From contig CM065880.1 in assembly GCA_033439255.1 (NCBI GenBank), positions 2,852,001 to 2,916,000 of the forward strand: DNA of 64,000 bases. Direction: 5' to 3'. A program made the position numbers and the translations under genes. Of the stretch, positions 45,976 to 55,533 are shown piece by piece (position 1 is the first letter of the stretch; each line of letters opens with the position of its first letter). Below the pieces are notes generated by a model. The model saw only the letters and a list, made by a program, of their open reading frames with translations. It made no database searches and had not been told where the DNA came from. This stretch comes from Hericium rajendrae (Eukaryota; Basidiomycota; Agaricomycetes; Russulales; Hericiaceae).

Positions 45976-47446
45976 ATGTCGCAACATTCTATTCACATGA
46001 CGCCCGCGTCCGTCTATACCACGTATAATCCAAGTAGTAATGTTCAATCCTCGTGAGTTGCAAATGAATTGAATCTGGCTTGATTACGCAGAGCTAACAA
46101 TTTGGAAGACCAAACTCAACATACGCCCCAGCAACGAACCACTATAATCAGCATCTTGCTGCTCAATCAGTGTCGCCTGCGGACATAAACCCCGACGATA
46201 TTGACCTGAACCATCCCGCGAACTGGGGAATATTCGACGACCCTTCTCAGCCGCCGCGACGGCCCAAGTGGGAACGGAAGCCATCTGCGGCGACTCAACC
46301 GTACCCAGTCAAGAATCACGACACCTCACGTCAAACTATACATACCACGTCCGGCGCTGGAAAGCCGGCTTCATATTCTTCATACCAACCAACATTCAAC
46401 AGGCACGTGAGCGGCGTATACGGCGATGCATCCCTACAATCCTCTCCATATTCATCAAACGGTCCTCTGCCGCAAGGTAACTATAGCCATCCTGCACATG
46501 GAGCATCTTTCATGGCCGGGAATGTCATCGCTGCTAGTACACAGATCCCGAACCATGGTTTTCCAGCTCTCTACGCTGGTATGCACCCATTACCAGCAGC
46601 ACCAGCGAGCATCCCTCCACAAGGAAGCTCTGTGCATGTTTCTCCTTCCAGAGTCCCTACCTCTGCCTCTGCCTCTGCCCAGCCTCGTCCGCTCAGTCCG
46701 AGTGAATTCCATCAACCGTTGTCGCAGGCGCCACACATGAATGCTTCGTCAGTCGAGCCGCATGACAAGGACCGGTACAAATCAAGAAAGCCTGCTAGAC
46801 ATTCGAAGCTGGACGGGATTCCGAGGGACCAAATGAAGCGTTTTCGGATCGTCGACATGGGGCCGGGACCAAGTTCGTCTTCTGGATCGAAGAGGACGAG
46901 GTATCCGGGAAGCGAGGCTCTTCCTGACGCGAAGGTGAGGGCTACTGTCCGGGGCGACGCCAATGGCGGGTCAAAGGGAAAAGCCAAAGCCAACCTGTCC
47001 CTTGAGGACAAGCGATTGCTAGAGAAGCGGAAAAAGGAGGCCAACAGAGTGCAGACTTATCGCGACAGCCTCGAAGATGCCTACGCCGAACTCCGCGCGT
47101 TACTATATTCTGGTGGGGAAAGTCCTACATCCGTGTCATCCAACCACGGAAAGCAGAGATGTATTTGGGATGGTGAGCCAATCCATCGCACGAGTCACCA
47201 GGGCTGTCTTTGCTCATCGGAGTATCTTATTTCACAGCCATAAAATGCGTCAGGAATTGGCAGCAAAAAGAGATAAGGTTAGAAGCTCACATCAGGGCAC
47301 TCGAGGCGGAGCGCAGGACAGAAGTGGCAGAACGACATGCCTTGATCGCCGAAAACAATGCGCATAAGCAATTTATCAGCGAACTGCGTGAAACGGTGGA
47401 CTATCTGCAAACTTGCTTGACCTCAGTGAAGGGCGATCAGACCTAA
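45976..47446 (+). CDS. pair-A gene A5 (subtype II): bHLH-zip-like protein
   Basis: Exons 45976-46052, 46109-47172, 47238-47446 give 449 aa. N-terminal half as in A2 (DDIDLNHPANWGIFDDPSQP, PRRPKWERKPSAATQPYP). Common C-terminal half: KLDGIPRDQMKRFRIVDMG, KRTRYPGSEALPDAK, basic helix KRKKEANRVQTYRDSLEDAY, AELRALLY, NHGKQRCIWDAIKCVRN and coiled coil EIRLEAHIRALEAERRTEVA. The loop between the helices has lost the acidic DEEN seen in the others (SGGES instead). Convergent with B7, 93 bp between stops. Confidence 0.75.
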
Positions 47447-47539
47447 AACTTGACGATAATAGATGGTATAGAGTTTCTTGTCAAGACGAGATGCAGCAGC
47501 CAGATGTATGCACTGTCGCACACTACTAGTACATGGTTG

Positions 47540-48244
47540 TCACAGTCCCCTTCTCGTCTCCATGTCCCGTCGAATCTTGTAATAATTATCCAGCTTTTTC
47601 TGGCAAAACTCTCGAAACTTTTCGTTTGGGGACATCCGAAGCATCTTTAACAAGACAGGTTCTATGTCACGAACCTCCTCGAGTAACGTCTGCGAGAATT
47701 CCCGTCGGTGTTGCTTGCTGTCCGCGGACATCTCTTCGAGGGCAGCAACTCTGCATTCTGCCTCGGAGAACCAGGGTGCACGAGCCTCTTGTTCCCTTAT
47801 GTGATCAATCACTGACGAAGGAAAGTAGTCAGTCCAAGTTGATGTTTCGTGAAATTCATGCGACATACTTGTACGGACCACCACAGTGCCTTCCTCGCGT
47901 GTGGTTGGACGAGCATCGCGAGGGACTGGAATCCACGGTATCTGATCCTGTCTGAAGAGCACATCGTCTTTCAGCGAGCGCTTGCGTCCAGCAGAAGCAG
48001 CCGCCGCCTCGCGCGGGTCCTTCCAAGGAGTCAACGCGCTAGGGTGCTCGCTCCTCCTGTTCTGGTACCGCGCAGCCTTGGGACCTTTGAGCAAGGCTTT
48101 CTGGTGCTGGGACGCAGACGGGTGGTACGACGATCCTGCGACAGGCCCAGGGCCCGCCTGGTTTATTTGCAGAGAGGACATCCCCGAGTATAGACTCGGG
48201 GATAATGCAGGACTCGGAGGAGGGAAGGGCGTTCGGTGCGACAT
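47540..48244 (-). CDS. pair-B gene B7 (subtype c): basic/coiled-coil protein
   Basis: Exons 47869-48244 and 47540-47811 give 215 aa; the 57-bp intron is free of in-frame stops. MSHRTPFPPPSPALSPSLYS, SSLQINQAGPGPVAGSSYHP, QKALLKGPKAARYQNRR, TPWKDPREAAAASAGRKRSL, then coiled coil MIDHIREQEARAPWFSEAEC to SPNEKFREFCQKKLDNYYK. Nearly the same N-terminal half as B5 at 40.4 kb but a very different C-terminal half. Confidence 0.72.
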   Translation of the reverse strand: MSHRTPFPPPSPALSPSLYSGMSSLQINQAGPGPVAGSSYHPSASQHQKALLKGPKAARYQNRRSEHPSALTPWKDPREAAAASAGRKRSLKDDVLFRQDQIPWIPVPRDARPTTREEGTVVVRTSMSHEFHETSTWTDYFPSSVIDHIREQEARAPWFSEAECRVAALEEMSADSKQHRREFSQTLLEEVRDIEPVLLKMLRMSPNEKFREFCQKKLDNYYKIRRDMETRRGL

Positions 48245-48316
48245 AGAACAGAAAAGACGGCCTCTGATAGATGGAACCAGTTAATGAAGTAGTGAACTGG
48301 ATACATGGGTCAAGCG

Positions 48317-49075
48317 TACCTAGCTCTCCAGGAGCTCAAACTGAATGACTGCCGTCAAAGTAAGTCTCGAAGCTTTATTGCCGATGGCGAACTTCATCGA
48401 GCAATAAACAGAACAAGGCTTACCTACAATATGAATATATTTTCCTCGTTATGGATTGGGCGGCCTTGTTCTCCGAAGGCTGCTATACCAAAGCGGTCCG
48501 CATTCGATTGGTGATATTGCCACTGTAGAAACATCCTACCTCATAGAGTACAAGGGGCGGACGAGCGCCGCCACTTCAGTTGACTTCTCGTTAGCAAAGC
48601 ATCCGGCTTCCTACATATGACATGTGCAGCGCAAGAAACGCCATACACGGCACAATGTACATTACTACTTTTGTTTACTGAAGTAGTCCGGGGTCGACAG
48701 CGCCAGATGAAGCTATGAAGCCTGGTGGAACAGAGATACCAAGGAAAAGCCACAGAAACGAGCCATAATTCATCATTCACAGGATTTATCTAGTATCACA
48801 GAAGACAAAAGAGCCATGAATCGACCGGCGTGAATCTTGGAATTGTGAACACTGGAAAGACATGCTTGAGCTCGAAGATGAAAATTGACGAAATAATTAC
48901 TTATGTGAAGTACGCAACCCGTGGGAATAACGTACATAGTGGTCGCGGTTGTCGCGGCCCGGGCAAGCTTGGCGGCTTCGTCGATAACTAGAAGTCAATT
49001 GTTAACTTGAACTTGTTGCTTATCGCCAGACTAACTTACGATGTCTGTCAACTCACGACCATTATTTCTCGCAGA
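48317..49075. repeat. 759-bp perfect direct duplication, copy 2
   Basis: Identical to 41219-41977 by direct reading. It links the upstream region of B7 to the start of the intact oxygenase gene. The rest of the 48245-49040 spacer shows nothing else. Confidence 0.9.
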
Positions 49076-50695
49076 TGCACGGACCAATAGCACTTTTGAA
49101 GAGATCCCCGTTATGTGAGCAGAACCTGTCACGCCATAACCACGCTACTGGCCATGCGCATGGACCAGGAATGCATTATAATATTGATGTCCCCACCAGA
49201 GATCTTCTAGGAGCGAGCAGCACTGATCCTACCATTCGAAGGCGGTTCGCAGACGAGATCCGCGACGCGTGCATCAATGTGGGCTTCTTCTATGGTATTT
49301 GCTGCCCTATCGACGTGATGCAGAGCTAGCAAAGGCTGACCGAGCTTTTAGTGAAGAATCATGGTATTCCTCCGCCGACAACCGAAGGAGCTCTGCGTGC
49401 TGCGAAGCAGTTCTTCACTCTTCCGTTGGATTCCAAAGCCAAGGTCAGATTTGAAACATTTATCGGCCTATGAGTAGCTGAACCTGTTATCGGCAGTTGG
49501 ATATCCATAAATCCCCGAATTTCAAGGGCTATACTGCACTTCTCGGTGAGAACACAGATCCAGAGAATCGGGGAGACCTACACGAAGGCTTCGACCTCGG
49601 TTGGGAGTCCCTCGGCACGGACGCGCAAGATCGGGATGATGGTGTCATGAGCGGCGAAAACGTGTGGCCTTCGGAAAGCGAGTTGCCTGGGTTCCGGCGG
49701 GCAGCGCTGGAGTACTAGTGAGCATGACGCCCTCTATAGTCTGAGTGTTACGATAAAAGAAATTGACTTTGGCGTGTCGGACAGTCATGCCGCAGTACAC
49801 CTCGGAGAATACCTGTTTCCTCTCTTTGCACTAGCTTTGGACCTTCCGGAGACCTTTTTCGACGATAAGGTAATTGACCCCACCCTGAATACTGCTAGCT
49901 CAAGCTCATGTGCGCATGCAGATTACGAAGCCAGCAGCAATCATGCGGCTGTTGTATTACCCCCCGCAGACTGGGACTGTCGACGATCGAACCATTGGCA
50001 TTGGCGCGCACACGGAGTAAGTGATTCTGTATTTTCGGCCGCCAGAACATGTATCCTGACTTGCTGAAGTTATGAGGTTTAGCGCGGTAACCTCTTATCG
50101 GCTATCTTCCTGCTGACATCACATGTAGTGCTTCACCATCCTCTGGCAGCAGGAAGACATCCGAGCGCTACAAGTCCTGAACGCTAGCGGCAAATGGATC
50201 GATGCCGTGCCGATTCCCGGCTCTCTCGTCGTCAAGTTGCGTCCTCGATATCCCGATTTGCCGTTTTGCTGACTTTCATATGGTGCAGCCTCGGGGATCA
50301 ATTTGCAAGATGGACGAGTATGTGCCTTGCCCCTACATGTGGTTTTTTCATCAAGGAACGGCTTTTCCTTGCCTGAGACTAACAAGGCAATTATGTGTCT
50401 TTAGATGATGTCTTCAAATCCACTTGTCACAGAGCCGTAAACCGTTCGGGGGCAGAAAGATACTCGATACCGCTCTTCTTCGGTACGGACTACAACGTCC
50501 GACTCGAGGTGGGTTGTTGCGATATTTCTACGCATCCTATGCCGTTATTCGTCAATCTCCCCGCAAGCTTCTTACCTCTTATTCCAGGCGTTGCCCAGTT
50601 GCGTATCAGAAGATGCACCGGCCAAGTATGAGGTGGTCACAGCGGGCGACTATGTGAAAGCCCGCCTAGAAGCGACATACGCGCACTCGAAATGA
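49041..50695 (+). CDS. 2-oxoglutarate/Fe(II)-dependent oxygenase (isopenicillin N synthase-like)
   Basis: Eleven exons: 49041-49114, 49200-49294, 49352-49443, 49497-49717, 49785-49869, 49922-50016, 50070-50076, 50129-50235, 50289-50317, 50405-50508, 50588-50695, total 338 aa with consistent phases. The DIOX_N half has EEIPVIDLLGASS, DEIRDACINVGFFYVKNHGI. The catalytic half has GIGAHTDYECFTILWQQ (iron ligands His219 and Asp221), distal His277 (CHRAVNRSG) and the 2-oxoglutarate-binding Arg287-x-Ser289 (ERYSIP). The HTD motif exists only if a 7-nt micro-exon (TTATGAG) is spliced in. Such enzymes hydroxylate or cyclise small molecules; substrate unknown. No biosynthetic core gene is nearby. Confidence 0.88.
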
Positions 50696-51042
50696 GTTTG
50701 ATGACTGTCCATTATGCTTTGCGGAGTACCCATGACCATTCCATTACCCTGTATGAATACCCCAGACCTCGATCCCGATTTATTGGTGGTTCCACTTGGC
50801 CTCGCATCGCGCCGGCACATTCATTGTAGAATAAATTGTAGCGGATTTGTGGTGGGTCGTCCGCTTTCTCAACGGTACCTTGGGTGCCTCGCCATTAGCC
50901 TGACTTTAAGCTTCATATCAGCAGCGTGATTCTAATGCATTGAAATTACGACATGATTTAATATCATACGGACCAACTGCGTCTGGCATAGGCCTAGGTG
51001 ACTTTGAAATTATAGTTCTACGGCCAGGTCCGATTGTGCATT
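50696..51042. other. convergent 3' spacer
   Basis: Between the oxygenase and the SDR stop codons. Nothing seen. Confidence 0.45.
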
Positions 51043-52068
51043 CTAATATGTGGACGAGAAAGAGGATAGCCTCCCGCCGTCGAGGAGATGGACCGTGCCG
51101 TTCACATACGCGCCCGCGCGGCTGGCCAGGTACACCACGGTCCCGGCGACGTCCTCTTGGCTCCCAGGACGCTCCAGCGGGACGTCCTTCATGATATCTG
51201 CGCTGGTGACGATTTCCTGCGTCATATCTGCAACAAACACCAGAGGTGGCATCAGTCCCGCTCAGCAGCGCCTAGCCAAAAGCGCTCACCCGAGGGGAAT
51301 ATCCCCGGGGCGACGACGTTGCTCCGGATCTTCCACTCGCGGAGGAGATTGACCCACGCCTTGCCCATATGCGTGCACGCAACCTTGCTCAGCGTGTACG
51401 GGATGCTGTACGAGCGCTCGTCGCGCCGGAAGGACGCGATGCTCGACACGGCGAGCACCTGGCTCGTGACGCCCGTCGCGGACGCGGTGCGCAGGTTGCC
51501 CTCGTGCAGCAGGTCGAGGAACGCGACGGTGCAGTAGTACGCCCCCGTGACGTTGATCCCGAAGCAGCGCTCGAAGTCGCCCGGCGCGGCGTCGTCCCAG
51601 AGCGCGGCCTGCAGCGCGCGGATGTCGCCGCGGTAGTCCTGCGGGCGACGGTTGCCGAGCGCTACTCCCGCGTTGTTGACGAGAAGGTTGATGTAGCCGT
51701 GCTTCTCGCGGAGAGTTTGTGCGGCCGCAAGGAGCGAGTCGCGGTCGGCGACGTCGCCTTGCAAGGGTATGATTCGGCCGTGTTTCTGGTGTGATGGTGA
51801 GAATTTGGTGATGCATTGGACGCTTGGCGCGACGTACACTTGATTCGTTCGCCGCGGCCTCCAGCACGTTTTTCCGCCGGCCTACGATGTACACCGTAGC
51901 ACCCTTGTCCTCCAGTGCGGTGGCCATCATCAGGCCGATACCTGTCATGTTAAGAACTGCATGAGCTGCTGTTTCGTTCGAGACATCGACGGTACCGTAC
52001 TCACCACTCCCTCCACCGGTAACCACCGCGATCATGCCCTTCAAGCTAAAGAGGTCGTTCGTGTCCAT
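51043..52068 (-). CDS. short-chain dehydrogenase/reductase (SDR)
   Basis: Four exons, 3' to 5': 51043-51227, 51290-51785, 51838-51941, 52005-52068, giving 282 aa. TGGGSGIG (17-24), NNAG (93-96), catalytic Ser near 170 (LAVSSIASF), Tyr186 and Lys190 in YTLSK, and a C-terminal SQEDVAGTVVYLASRAGAYV-type block followed by HLLDGG as in classical SDRs. After strand 2 it has VGRRKNV, whose basic residues suggest NADP(H). Start chosen at MDTNDLFSLKG; an in-frame upstream Met (10 codons earlier) is less like the family. No close similarity to the SDR at 33.7 kb. Confidence 0.9.
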
Positions 52069-52786
52069 GGCGTTATCGTCGCGTCTAACGGGGCACAAGC
52101 TAAGGGATGAAGACGACTGGCGGCTATGGCATCGTTTCGTTTAAATAAACGAGGGCTCCCTCATATGTCAGCTCGGGCCCCTGTCTCGTGCACCTTCATC
52201 ATGTAAAGGACAGCCAAAGGACAGGTGGAAACCGTGCCGGGCAGGAGGCTCGCTGCTGAGCAGTGCTGGATGTGGCCCTACGATCGCCGATTAGTCCGCC
52301 GGCAATTTACCATCATACAGGAGGCCAGGACGGACGCAAATGCTACAGAGTCGGCAAAGAAGGACGGCGAAGGAAGGTAGAATGTCCGAGGCGGCCGGTC
52401 GTAGACTAAACCAAAATGGCTGCTGCCTTCCGGGTCCGCCAGCGTTTGCTCGCCGAATCGCTGCACGGCGCTGCGCTGCGTTCTTGCGTATTCCGCTGAG
52501 CGATCACTTTGCCTTACTACACATGCAGATGCGGGGGTGTGGCGCTGCCCAGCGCGTTCCTTGCGACAAATGCCGTTTCATATATAACACGACGATCACG
52601 ACGAGGCATGCGCCATCTTGTCAGCATCTGGGCATATTATTAACTCGAGAGCATCCGATGAGCGGTATATACAAGGTCATTCTCATCTAGCGGTGCAGAA
52701 CGGATGATGATGGTGATGCAGTCCAGGTAACTTTGTAAGCAGGTATATCGCGTCCGGTATAAGTGACTGTGAGGGTCCTGCCCCAT
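52069..52786. other. intergenic, SDR promoter and GH16 3' UTR
   Basis: No gene seen on either strand. Confidence 0.45.
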
Positions 52787-54379
52787 CTACAAAATCGTCA
52801 CGAGACATGCTCCGACGAACAGCAGCCCGAGCTGCGTCGCGACGCCGCCGAGGCGTGCGCCCACAGACGATGCGGCGCTGGTCGGCGCAATGTCGACGGA
52901 CTGCGAGGTGCCGAACACCTTGACGGAGCTCACTTCAAAGTACGCGTTGTCGTAGTTGGACGGCGAGCCGATCACGTAGTCGTTGTAGCATACGCCAGTG
53001 CACGTTTGCGCGAACGTCGCGGCGTTGCCAGCTGTCGGAAAGACGGATCGGCCGTCAGCGAGGCTTATCAGATACGAATGGAGCACAACGGAGCATACCG
53101 AAATCTGCAAAATGGAGGAGCGCAAGCCAAGGTGCAACACGTCGATCAGTCAGTACTTGCAGTGCAGAATGATGTGCGGAGCGGCGTACCTCCGCAGAGC
53201 GTGATGTCAAAGATCAGGTGTTGGGGCTCGAAAAATTTGTCGACCGAGCAGCTCGACGAGGGGAAGTTTCCGACTGGCGTGCCAAGCGTGGACGTATCGA
53301 GCGAGCTGCTATTGCCCTGAAGCGAACTGGGAACATCCGCGCGCTAAATCCAGAGTCAATCAAGGCTTGTATGACAGGCTGCACAGCCGCAAGGTCATGC
53401 ACTCACAGAGAAGAACCAGATCCTGCGATGATGGAGACAGGGTCATTAGCGAAGCTTCTTCAGCGTTTGAGGATTGACTACATACGATACACCTTTTTCA
53501 GCAAACTCAGTTACCCACAGACCGCCTCCTGCGGACGCGAAGGGAGCGCCGTACGAGTTGGTGCTGGGGTTCGTCACCACGCAGCCCTGGTTGTTGTTCG
53601 CCTGGAACGAGCAGTCGGTTGAGTTCTGGAGCGTGCTGCTCTGGACTGGGTTCGACACGGTACATCCCTACGTTGTTGTCAATCGGTCAGCATTTCAGAA
53701 AACAATTTCTGGAGAAGCAGTCATACGGGCTCGGTGTGAAGGGCCATTTGATTCCGGGTAACAAGGTTGACAGCTTCGAAGGTGTCGATCTCGCCTCCGG
53801 TCGGCCAGTCTGGGGCTTGCGACCAAAAGGCAGGCCACACGGAGCACTATAACGAAAATTAGGCCCTTGCACGTACAAACCTCGGAGTACAACTCACGCC
53901 AAAGGGAACATGGAGCATGTCTGCAACCCAGACGCTGCCGACAGCAAAGCGGTCCTTCGACGAGATGCGAACCGTGTTGCGCTTCTGGTTAAACGCCACT
54001 TGGCTCGTGTTGTCGACCTTCATGATAGCATTGCCCGCACCGTTGACGAACGCGAGCTGGTCCTGCGACGCCTGCTGCGCGCTCACGAATCTGCAACAAA
54101 ACCGCCTCAGCCTCACACGCACAACGCACAAATCACCGCACGCACATCGCATCGCCGTTCGTGAGATTGTCGACTGTGAATGCGAAACACTGATGTGAGC
54201 GCTGCGACCTGGAGGCAGCACGCGGAGATAGCAGCAGACGCAGACGCACAGTTGTTGTAGAAGTCCCAGTCATCAAAGAACGACGACCCTTGATACTGCT
54301 TGACGAGGTTATATTGCGCTGAGGCGATGGTCGGGAGCAGCGCGAGGACGAGCGCACACGCTGATTTGGCGGCCACCAT
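52787..54379 (-). CDS. GPI-anchored GH16 beta-glucanase-like protein
   Basis: Nine exons, 3' to 5': 52787-53031, 53099-53104, 53190-53343, 53407-53422, 53486-53667, 53727-53846, 53898-54090, 54146-54173, 54250-54379, total 357 aa. Signal peptide ([20 protein letters not shown]), then [60 protein letters not shown] with the GH16 catalytic pattern ExDxxE in GEIDTFE (about 135-141), and a C-terminal hydrophobic tail ([13 protein letters not shown]) after small residues that fits GPI attachment. It should act on cell-wall beta-1,3(4)-glucan. Exons of 6 nt (ATTTCG) and 16 nt are needed to give LCGDFAGNAA and SIWFFSR; both are supported by conserved sequence. Confidence 0.9.
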
Positions 54380-55533
54380 GACAAACTTGAATGGATATGC
54401 GTATGGATGGGGATGGGCTAGAGCGCAGCGACTGCTTGCGTGCTGTGCGTTTAAAGGCAAAAAGTGTGGGTATGGACGACCTCCAAAGACGCCTGTAGGG
54501 CCGATCTAGCAGAATAGGTCCTTGTCCTGGGCGGCAAATCGAGAATACGAACGTCCGAGCGTGCGAAGAAAACGGGCAAAGTTAGTGAAACTTGACGTGC
54601 GCGGGAGGAGAAAGGGCGGACGAGTCAGAGAGAACAGGAACGTCAAGGAACAATGATGCAGATGAATCCGATATAAACCCGGCTTGCAGGTCTGGTTGCA
54701 CCTTTATAACCCTTGCCACGGGCAGGGGAGTCGTCACCGGGAGGCTGTGGGCTGCGGAAAGCAAGATGGAGCAGAGCCAATCTTTGTGGCGACCTTACAT
54801 ACTGTATGTAGCGTCACGACGGCTTTGGCTCGGCATGTGGAGCAGAAGTCCTTTATTTTTACTGGAGGACGACGAAGGCGTGTCCATGGCATTGGTCAAA
54901 AATGGTTGATTGATTTACCCCGCGCGTCTATCGCGGTAGCGCTCGTACACAGCGCTCATATTGTACAACTGTTGTCATTGACCAGCCCATACACAAGAAG
55001 ACCGCACATTGAGAGCAAACATGGGGTAGACAGTGAAAAAGAAAGGGCTCGATCGAGGTGGTGGGACGAGAGAGTCAAGTGTCAGGGAATGGTTGTACGT
55101 TCGAGTGCTTATATAATGTCGTTCGAGCGAGACGCCGAGCAAGTCCCGTCTAAAAAAAAACGAGATGGAGAACAAAAGGAGTGGATTATAATAAATAGAT
55201 GGTGAAAAAATAGAACATCTGTACACCGACAACGAACTCATGATTTACTGATAGACTACATACATACACGCCGGAGACACATGCCGCGCCACACTGTACG
55301 ATGTAGCATACTCGCCATTCCGGATTGCCGTCGAGGGAAACGAGAAAGAACAGTCAAGGAGAGTGCATAGATAGGTGAAGCCACGACGCCCCGAATCCGA
55401 CCAGTCCGCACGACATGGCTATTAGACGTAAATAGGAACCACTTCAGGATGTGCTGAGAAAAAAAAAGATCCAAACGTTGCGTATCAAGAGATAGATGTC
55501 TCCCAGCGCGAAAGAACGAGATGCGCAGCGGTT
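54380..55533. other. intergenic, GH16 promoter and VTS1 3' UTR
   Basis: No gene seen. Several A- and T-runs near 55,150-55,210 and 55,460 may mark the VTS1 polyadenylation region. Confidence 0.45.

Noticed and set aside
20509-48244. Array as a mating-type A (homeodomain HD1/HD2) locus
   Set aside because: Mating HD genes are divergent and encode homeodomains with WFxNxR. The pairs here are convergent and have no such motif; no MIP peptidase gene is near.
33729-52068. Biosynthetic gene cluster made of two SDRs and the 2OG oxygenase
   Set aside because: No core synthase, no transporter, and the enzymes are separated by up to 15 kb of array genes; co-location is probably incidental.
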